In this document: positions 1 through 4,639 of the stretch, piece after piece | Layout of the letters: each line of letters opens with the position of its first letter | How positions within the stretch are numbered: the stretch's first letter is position 1 | DNA from: Vulcanimicrobiota bacterium | GTDB taxonomy: Bacteria > Vulcanimicrobiota > Vulcanimicrobiia > Vulcanimicrobiales > Vulcanimicrobiaceae | Assembly: GCA_019233165.1 (NCBI GenBank) | Contig: JAFAMS010000366.1 | Location: 1 to 5,678 of the forward strand | DNA: 5,678 nucleotides | Reading direction: 5' to 3' | Translations under genes and position numbers: made by a program | Notes under the pieces: generated by a model | The model's input: only the letters and a program-made list of their open reading frames with translations | The model's database searches: none | Told to the model about the DNA's origin: nothing

Positions 1-1
1 C

Positions 2-1246
2 GGGAGCTACTACGAGACGATCCTGCGCCGCTTCCGCGTCACGCACCAGCCGTGGGGCGATTTCGCGCGCGAGTTCATCATCGGAGACAAAGGCGCCGCG
101 GTCGGCTTGAGCGCGCGGACGAAGGGCCGCACGTACGTCGAATCGACGGTCACGTATGCGACGAAGGGACTCCCGCTCGGACCGAACGACGCGCCGATCA
201 GCATCGACGTCGGCCGTCATCTCAGCGACAACACGACCGTGGTCGGCGGATTCTACGCGACGCCGCAACAGCCGTGGGGACCGTTCGCCGGGATCTCGAC
301 GCACTCGCGCAACTTCTCGCTCGGGATCACCGCGAGCGCGCACAACGTCTCGGCCGGGTTCGCGTATCAATCGCAGCGCGCCGACGTTTCCTTCTATACG
401 GTCCCCGGCGTCGAGCGCGCGGTCGGATTCAACGGCGTCCTCTACATGCCGGGCTCGCAGCTCGAAGCGCAGTCGTCGAACTCGAGCGGAACGAACGACG
501 CCTCGCTCACGCTGCGCACGATCCGTCCCGGTCTCAACTTCATCGGCGGGATCAGCGTCCCGAGCGGCGGGAAGCCGGGACCGGTCGCCGGCGTGTCGAT
601 TCCGCTCGGGCACTTGCTCGCCGTGGAAACGACGCTGCGACCCAGTTCGAGTGGACCTTACGGCTTGCACGTCGGCCTCGCGATGGGGATCGCCGCTCGC
701 CGGCCGCCGAGCGCGCCGACGATTCCGGCACGGATCAGCATCGACGGTGCGATGCCGCTCCCGAAGATGCGGCTCTTCGTCGACGGCGCGCCGGCGAGCA
801 CGTTCGCAGCCGCCTCGGCGACGGCGAACGTCGAGCGCGGAACGCACACATTCGCAGTCGAGAGCGTCGACGGAGCGCTCGGCTCCCAAGACGTCGCGCT
901 CAACGTGCAAGCCGCGGGCGACAGCGTCAACTTGACGCTTTGGCCCGAGCGCACCGTGCGCGGCCGCATCGTCGTCGACAATTCGGCGAGCGTGCCGACG
1001 GACTTCACGCTCGCGCACATCATCGTCGTGATCCAGCCCGGCGACATCTCCGTGGAGTCGGCGCAAGACGGAACGTTCTTCTTCCCGCGCCAGCCGATAG
1101 CGCCGGTCTCTACGATCCGCGTCGACGCCGGCTCCCTCCCGCGCGAGCTGCGCCCGAGCGATCCGCTTCCGCTCGACGGAACCGACGTGGAGCTGCGCCT
1201 CCTCCCCGGCCTGAGAATCGAGCGCCAAAGCTTCCCGTCGCGCTGA
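2..1246 (+). CDS. Large beta-rich, probably surface or outer-membrane protein, C-terminal part (5' end outside window)
   Basis: The frame is open from the left edge to a TGA at 1244-1246, giving 414 visible residues; the true start lies upstream. A TTG at 107 is in frame, but coding continues before it (visible residues begin GSYYETILRRF), so I do not treat it as the start. I do not recognise the family. The first 230 or so visible residues (to about base 700) alternate polar and hydrophobic or aromatic residues with many Gly, Ser and Thr, as in transmembrane beta-barrels or usher-like outer-membrane proteins. A proline-rich linker (RPPSAPTIP, about 701-727) follows, then an Ig-like stretch. 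The last 100 or so residues (GRIVVD, DGTFFFP, IRVDAGSLP) resemble a carboxypeptidase-regulatory-like or usher-type beta-sandwich. No membrane helix is visible; a signal peptide, if any, is outside. Secretion is inferred from composition. The gene converges on the minus-strand operon. I am confident it is coding, but not of its function. Confidence 0.82.
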   Translation, partial: GSYYETILRRFRVTHQPWGDFAREFIIGDKGAAVGLSARTKGRTYVESTVTYATKGLPLGPNDAPISIDVGRHLSDNTTVVGGFYATPQQPWGPFAGISTHSRNFSLGITASAHNVSAGFAYQSQRADVSFYTVPGVERAVGFNGVLYMPGSQLEAQSSNSSGTNDASLTLRTIRPGLNFIGGISVPSGGKPGPVAGVSIPLGHLLAVETTLRPSSSGPYGLHVGLAMGIAARRPPSAPTIPARISIDGAMPLPKMRLFVDGAPASTFAAASATANVERGTHTFAVESVDGALGSQDVALNVQAAGDSVNLTLWPERTVRGRIVVDNSASVPTDFTLAHIIVVIQPGDISVESAQDGTFFFPRQPIAPVSTIRVDAGSLPRELRPSDPLPLDGTDVELRLLPGLRIERQSFPSR

Positions 1247-1253
1247 GCGCGAC
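1237..1253. terminator. GC-rich hairpin across the convergent stop codons, possible bidirectional terminator
   Basis: The sequence GTCGCGCTGAGCGCGAC is a perfect 7-bp stem (1237-1243 with 1247-1253) around a 3-base loop. The loop is exactly the TGA stop of the plus-strand gene, and the last base of the minus-strand TAG stop (1253-1255) is the end of the stem. Only six bases separate the two stops, so any terminator must overlap coding sequence. Neither strand shows a T-tract after the stem, so a classical intrinsic terminator is not supported. It could instead be a pause site, a block to read-through from either side, or chance in GC-rich DNA. Confidence 0.3.
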
Positions 1254-2161
1254 TACTGCTGCTGCTGTTGTTGCTGCTCCGCGAAAGCCCGGGCTAGCGC
1301 GCGTTCGCGGTCGACGTCGTAGAGCTCGTCCATCGCCACGTTGACCGACATCGTGCTCTTCGCGAGACCCTTGTACACGCCGCGCACCGGACTCACATCC
1401 CGGTAATCGCGACCGATCGCGATCTTCACGAAATATTCGTTGATGATCTTTCCGTTCGTCGGGTCGTAGCCGAACCAGCCGATCTCCGGAAGGTATGCCT
1501 CGCACCATGCGTGCGAGGCCTCGGCGCCGAGAACGGAATCGCCCTGACCGCTGAAGATGTAGCCGCTCACGTACCGTGCGGGGATCCCGTTGAGGCGGCA
1601 CAGCGCGATGAGGACGTGGGCGAAGTCCTGACAGACGCCGGCGCGCAGGCGCACCGATTCGTCGACCGTCGTATGGACGGTCGTCGCCCGCTTGATGTAT
1701 GCGAAGTTATCTTTGATGTATTTTCCCGCGCACAAATACCAGGCGACGACGTCGCTTTCGGCTTCCCCGATTTCGTCCGAGAGCGCGCGCAGGTTGCGGC
1801 CGAACTCGACGAGCGGGCTGGGACTGAGGAAATCGTAGAGCAAGCGGAGCTGCGGGTCGGCGAGCAGCGCCTTGCGCGGAGCGCCGCTCGGCGCTTGCGG
1901 ATCCTGGGGGCGCGCGGTGACGACGGTCGAGCGCGCAGCGATCGAGAGCAGCGGATGCTCGGGGATGACGGAAAAGTGCTGCACGAAGTTGCCGAAGCGA
2001 TCGGCATACGAGAAAACTCGCGTCCGCGGGATCACGCTGAGCTCGAACCGCGTGCAGTACTGGTCGAGATCGCTCAGCGGCTGCAGGTGGCAGATCGTGT
2101 AGCTCTCGTGAATCGGCTCCGCATACCGATACGTAGTCTCATGCGCGATCGTGAATTGCAC
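1253..2161 (-). CDS. Transglutaminase-like cysteine protease-fold protein of the ATP-grasp/alpha-E cassette
   Basis: A 302-residue protein, the usual size for this bacterial family. Residues 1-85 or so match the bacterial transglutaminase N-terminal region (HETTYRY near residue 8, then YADRFGN). The papain-like transglutaminase core follows, with a visible catalytic triad: Cys177 (GVCQDFAHV), His217 (SHAWCEAYLP) and Asp233 (YDPTNG). Homologues are thought to cleave or exchange amide bonds; the substrate is unknown. No signal peptide or membrane helix is seen, so it is probably cytoplasmic. The start is a GTG at 2161-2159 overlapping the alpha-E stop by one base (TAGTG). The frame is open far upstream, but that part lies inside the alpha-E gene and does not resemble the family, while the GTG places HETTYRY at the expected N-terminus. 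No clear Shine-Dalgarno precedes it, so translation is probably coupled. The protein ends unusually in Glu followed by seven Gln. It is the last gene of the operon. Confidence 0.95.
   Translation of the reverse strand: MQFTIAHETTYRYAEPIHESYTICHLQPLSDLDQYCTRFELSVIPRTRVFSYADRFGNFVQHFSVIPEHPLLSIAARSTVVTARPQDPQAPSGAPRKALLADPQLRLLYDFLSPSPLVEFGRNLRALSDEIGEAESDVVAWYLCAGKYIKDNFAYIKRATTVHTTVDESVRLRAGVCQDFAHVLIALCRLNGIPARYVSGYIFSGQGDSVLGAEASHAWCEAYLPEIGWFGYDPTNGKIINEYFVKIAIGRDYRDVSPVRGVYKGLAKSTMSVNVAMDELYDVDRERALARAFAEQQQQQQQ
1256..1276 (-). repeat. Short CAG/CAA trinucleotide tract encoding a C-terminal poly-glutamine tail
   Basis: Seven consecutive Gln codons (CAG, CAA, CAA, then four CAG, read on the minus strand) immediately precede the TAG stop of the transglutaminase-like gene and give residues 296-302. 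Two CAA interruptions make it an imperfect microsatellite. The length could vary by slippage without affecting the catalytic core. Confidence 0.9.
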
Positions 2162-2163
2162 TA
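2159..2163 (-). other. TAGTG stop/start overlap, likely translational coupling site
   Basis: Read on the minus strand, the alpha-E stop TAG (2163-2161) and the transglutaminase start GTG (2161-2159) share one G. No strong Shine-Dalgarno lies in the 20 bases upstream, which are the last codons of alpha-E. Re-initiation by terminating ribosomes is therefore the likely way the GTG is used, keeping the two proteins in a fixed ratio. Confidence 0.7.
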
Positions 2164-3093
2164 TGACGCCACAGGGATGCGTGGGAAATAGATACGTTCG
2201 ACCGCGATCGAGAAGGCGTCGAGGCGATCGCCGGCGCGGCCCGTGAACGGGCCGAGGCCTTCGTTCGTGATCTCGCCGATCTGCGCGAAGTCGAGGATTG
2301 CAAGCAGCCGGCCCAACATTCGCTCCGCCTCGTTGCTGTAGGTTCCCCCGGCGGTCTGCGAGATGCGGTGCAGCGACGCATCGACCTCGCGGAGCGCAAA
2401 CCGCACCGAGCGCGGAAAGGCGGGGTCGAGCAACAAGAACGCGACGACGCGATCGGTCTCCGACATCGCGTGCGGCACCTTCGCGAACGGCTCGCTCGCG
2501 CAGCACATCTGCAGCAGCGTCTGCGACTCGATCGAGCTCGCCGAGGGATCGATGCCGCGGAGCATCCGGTTCGTCAGATACGCCCGCTCGAAAAACCGTC
2601 CCATCTGAAGAAAGTCCCACACTTCATCGTGCGAGATCGTCGCGTCGATGATCCCTCCGACCGCTTGCGCGATGTCGCGGACGTGGCGCAAAAATGAAGA
2701 CGGGCCGTCGCGGGCGATCGAGCGCGGCGACGACGACTCGACAGAGAGATAGAGCCCGTTGATCGCCTCCCATACCTCGCTCGAGAGCTCGCCCCGCACG
2801 TACAGCGCGTTCTGGCGCGCGATCCGCACGCAGGAGACGATCGAGGTGCGATTCTCGCTCGAGAACGTGCAATAGTGCAGAGCGGTCGAGGCGACTTCGG
2901 AGGGCGCGATCAGTTCGAGCTGCGTCTGCATCCCGACGATCCCCAAGACGGCGTTCCAGTGCGGAAGCGCGTGCTCGGAACCGTAGCGGTCCATCGTGCG
3001 CGTGTAGTTCACGTCGAGAATCCGCGCGAGCGTTTCGGCGCGCTCGAGGTTCCGGCTCATCCACCACAGCGACTCGGCGACGCGGCTCAGCAT
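2161..3093 (-). CDS. Alpha-E domain protein (old DUF403)
   Basis: A 310-residue, mainly alpha-helical protein that is full length for the family. The N-terminus MLSRVAESLWWMSRNLERAE is the family hallmark (typically LSR.A..L.WMGR.LERAE). Other family-like stretches are NARYVR-type RQNALYVRGELSSEVWEAIN (about 93-112), FLQMGRFFERA (about 161-171, a second R-x-x-ERA helix) and VERIYFP near the C-terminus. No catalytic motif is known or visible. The family is predicted to act as a helical partner or scaffold for the neighbouring ATP-grasp enzyme in an amide or peptide-forming system; that role is from comparative genomics, not from this sequence. The ATG start at 3093 lies four bases after the ATP-grasp stop, with a weak GGCGAG Shine-Dalgarno-like element about seven bases upstream. 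The stop overlaps the next start. It is the middle gene of the operon and probably cytoplasmic. Confidence 0.95.
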   Translation of the reverse strand: MLSRVAESLWWMSRNLERAETLARILDVNYTRTMDRYGSEHALPHWNAVLGIVGMQTQLELIAPSEVASTALHYCTFSSENRTSIVSCVRIARQNALYVRGELSSEVWEAINGLYLSVESSSPRSIARDGPSSFLRHVRDIAQAVGGIIDATISHDEVWDFLQMGRFFERAYLTNRMLRGIDPSASSIESQTLLQMCCASEPFAKVPHAMSETDRVVAFLLLDPAFPRSVRFALREVDASLHRISQTAGGTYSNEAERMLGRLLAILDFAQIGEITNEGLGPFTGRAGDRLDAFSIAVERIYFPRIPVAS

Positions 3094-3097
3094 CGCG

Positions 3098-4537
3098 CTA
3101 CTCGCCGAGGATCCACGTGTCTTTGCTCCCGCCGCCTTGCGACGAGTTCACGACCAGCGAGCCGTTCTCGAGCGCGACGCGCGTCAACGCCGCCGGCGGG
3201 CATTCGATCTCGTCGCCGTAGAGCACGAACGGACGCAAGTCGACACGCCTCGGGAGGATCTCCCCTTCGACGATCGTCGGATGCGACGAGAGCTGGATGA
3301 CCGGTTGAGCGATGAACTCGCGTGGGTTCGCCTCGATCGCGTCGGCGAAGGCGGCGCGCTCCGCGGCGGTCGAGGCGGGGCCCATCAGCATCCCGTACCC
3401 GCCGGACGCCGTGGCGCGCTTCACGACGAGCTCGTGCAGGTGCTCGATCACGTGGCGCCGTTGCCGGAGATCGCCGAGATCGTACGTAGGAACGTTGTCG
3501 AGGATCGGTTCTTCGCTCAAGTAGAAGCGGATCATCGCGGGCACGTACGGATAAACGGCCTTGTCGTCGGCGACGCCGGTTCCGACGGCATTGGCGATCG
3601 TTACGTTCCCGGCGCGATACGCGTTGAACAAGCCGGCGGCGCCGAGTGCGGAGTCGGGCCGGAAGAACAGCGGATCGAGATAATCGTCGTCGACGCGGCG
3701 GTAGATCACGTCGACCCGGCTCAGTCCGCGCGTCGTGCGCATGTAGACGACGTTGTCGTGCACGATGAGATCTTGCCCCTCGACCAGCTCGACGCCCATT
3801 CGTCGCGCAAGCAGCGTGTGCTCGAAATACGCGGAGTTGTAGATCCCGGGCGTGAGAATCGCGATCGTCGGATCGTCGGTCGTCGCGGGGGCGACGCGCC
3901 GCAGCGCTTCGCGCAACCGGATCGGGTAGTCGTCGACCGGGAGCGGCATGTACTCGGCGAAGAGCTGCGGGAAGCTGCGCTTGAGGACGTCTCGATTTTC
4001 GAGGACGTACGAGATCCCCGACGGCGTGCGCAGGTTGTCTTCGAGGACCAAATAGCGGCCGGAGACGTCGCGGATGAGATCGATTCCGGAAACGTGGATG
4101 TAGACGTCGCCGGCGACCCTGACGTCGAGCATCTCGCGGTTGAAGAACGCCGACGAATAGACGAGATCGTACGGGACCTTCCCTTCGAGCAAGATCCGCT
4201 GCTCGTGATAGACGTCGTGCAGGAACGCGTTGAGCGCACGCACGCGCTGCGCGATCCCGCGGGCGATTTGCGTCCAATCGGCGACGGGGATGATGCGCGG
4301 AAGGAGATCGAACGGCAGGATGCGCTCCGTGCCGCGCGCGTCCGAGTAGACGGTGAAAGTCACGCCGCGCTGCAAGAGGACCGAGTTCACCATCTCGACG
4401 CGGTGACGAAAGTCGGAGGTAGAGATCGCCCCGACCGTCCGCGCGAGGGCACGATAATGCGGACGCGGCTCGCCGCGCTCGTCGGCGAATTCGTCGAAGA
4501 GCTCTTGGGAGACGTAGCCTTCCAACAGCGCCTGCAT
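3098..4537 (-). CDS. Circularly permuted ATP-grasp type 2 protein (old DUF404/DUF407), predicted amide or peptide ligase
   Basis: A 479-residue protein, normal length for the family, and the first gene of the operon. Family signatures appear in order: LEDNLRTPSGISYVLENR (165-182), VDVIYRRVDDDYLDPL (275-290), ANAVGTGVADDKAVYPYVP (315-333), EEPILDNVPTY (342-352), VVKRATASGGYGMLMGP (371-387), FIAQP (408-412), RRVDLRPFV (430-438) and VVNSSQGGGSKDTW (462-475). These include acidic, lysine and glycine-rich elements expected to bind ATP-Mg, in circularly permuted order. Related enzymes activate a carboxylate with ATP and join it to an amine; the substrates here are unknown. The ATG at 4537-4535 was chosen because MQALLEGY begins the conserved part and has an AAAGG element about nine bases upstream. 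The frame stays open further upstream, but that part is arginine-rich and runs into the divergent aminotransferase gene. No signal peptide is seen. Transcription presumably starts in the 102-base region shared with the aminotransferase. Confidence 0.95.
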   Translation of the reverse strand: MQALLEGYVSQELFDEFADERGEPRPHYRALARTVGAISTSDFRHRVEMVNSVLLQRGVTFTVYSDARGTERILPFDLLPRIIPVADWTQIARGIAQRVRALNAFLHDVYHEQRILLEGKVPYDLVYSSAFFNREMLDVRVAGDVYIHVSGIDLIRDVSGRYLVLEDNLRTPSGISYVLENRDVLKRSFPQLFAEYMPLPVDDYPIRLREALRRVAPATTDDPTIAILTPGIYNSAYFEHTLLARRMGVELVEGQDLIVHDNVVYMRTTRGLSRVDVIYRRVDDDYLDPLFFRPDSALGAAGLFNAYRAGNVTIANAVGTGVADDKAVYPYVPAMIRFYLSEEPILDNVPTYDLGDLRQRRHVIEHLHELVVKRATASGGYGMLMGPASTAAERAAFADAIEANPREFIAQPVIQLSSHPTIVEGEILPRRVDLRPFVLYGDEIECPPAALTRVALENGSLVVNSSQGGGSKDTWILGE

Positions 4538-4556
4538 GGCGAGGCGCCTTTTCGTC

Positions 4557-4572
4557 GGGCGCTCCGGCGCCC
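4557..4572 (+). other. Small hairpin with a UNCG-type tetraloop, competing with the longer palindrome
   Basis: GGGCGCTCCGGCGCCC forms a perfect 6-bp GC stem (4557-4562 with 4567-4572) around TCCG. As plus-strand RNA this would be C(UCCG)G, a member of the very stable UNCG tetraloop class. It uses the same bases as the left arm of the 45-base palindrome, so the two folds exclude each other. Whether this DNA is transcribed in the plus direction is unknown. Confidence 0.4.
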
Positions 4573-4606
4573 GCTTTGGCCTAACGGCCAGGAAACGGCG
4601 CCGGAG
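4562..4606. repeat. 45-base nested inverted repeat, candidate operator or leader hairpin
   Basis: The outer arms are a perfect 10-bp inverted repeat, CTCCGGCGCC (4562-4571) and GGCGCCGGAG (4597-4606). Centred inside it is a second 5-bp inverted repeat, TGGCC (4577-4581) and GGCCA (4586-4590), with loop TAAC. The two share nearly the same centre (about 4584), so the whole can fold as one stem with an internal loop of 5 and 6 bases. Its position between divergent genes fits a dimeric regulator site or a structured RNA leader. It is not followed by a T-tract, and a terminator between divergent starts would be unexpected. Confidence 0.6.
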
Positions 4607-4627
4607 GGGGGCAAGGCGGAGGGCCCC

Positions 4628-4632
4628 GGAGG
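4628..4632 (+). promoter_or_regulatory. Ribosome binding site of the aminotransferase
   Basis: GGAGG, followed by T to make GGAGGT, lies seven bases before the ATG at 4640. This is an ideal Shine-Dalgarno match and spacing, and it fixes the start codon. Confidence 0.85.
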
Positions 4633-4639
4633 TTTTCCC

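Larger units (their letters stand above)
4538..4639. promoter_or_regulatory. Divergent intergenic region holding both promoters
   Basis: These 102 bases separate the ATG of the ATP-grasp operon (minus) from the ATG of the aminotransferase (plus), so promoters for both must lie here or inside the genes. No convincing -35/-10 pair of the housekeeping type was found on either strand; the region is very GC-rich. It contains the 8-base palindrome AGGCGCCT (4542-4549), a 45-base nested palindrome (4562-4606), a small hairpin (4557-4572), three copies of GGCGCC (4543, 4566, 4597) and three of GGAGG (4603, 4618, 4628). Shared control of both directions is plausible but inferred. Confidence 0.65.

Noticed and set aside
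1256..1276. The trinucleotide tract as part of a CRISPR or tandem-repeat array.
   Set aside because: It is a single 21-base codon repeat in frame with a gene, with no spacer structure.
52..1344. A 430-residue open frame on the plus strand overlapping the beta-rich gene.
   Set aside because: It is extremely arginine-rich and low in complexity, as expected for an off-frame reading of GC-rich coding DNA. The adjacent frame gives a balanced beta-rich protein.
1511..2191. A 226-residue plus-strand open frame opposite the transglutaminase-like gene.
   Set aside because: It is a complement of a well-supported gene; composition and the lack of a ribosome site argue against it.
2162..2620. A long N-terminal extension of the transglutaminase frame starting at 2620.
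   Set aside because: It lies wholly inside the alpha-E gene, has no family resemblance, and the GTG at 2161 puts the conserved N-terminus exactly at the start.
3087..4277. A 396-residue minus-strand open frame within the ATP-grasp gene.
   Set aside because: It is an arginine- and alanine-rich shadow of the real gene, which carries all family motifs in another frame.
4562..4606. The palindrome as an intrinsic terminator.
   Set aside because: It lies between divergent starts, where no transcript needs to end, and no T-tract follows on either strand.
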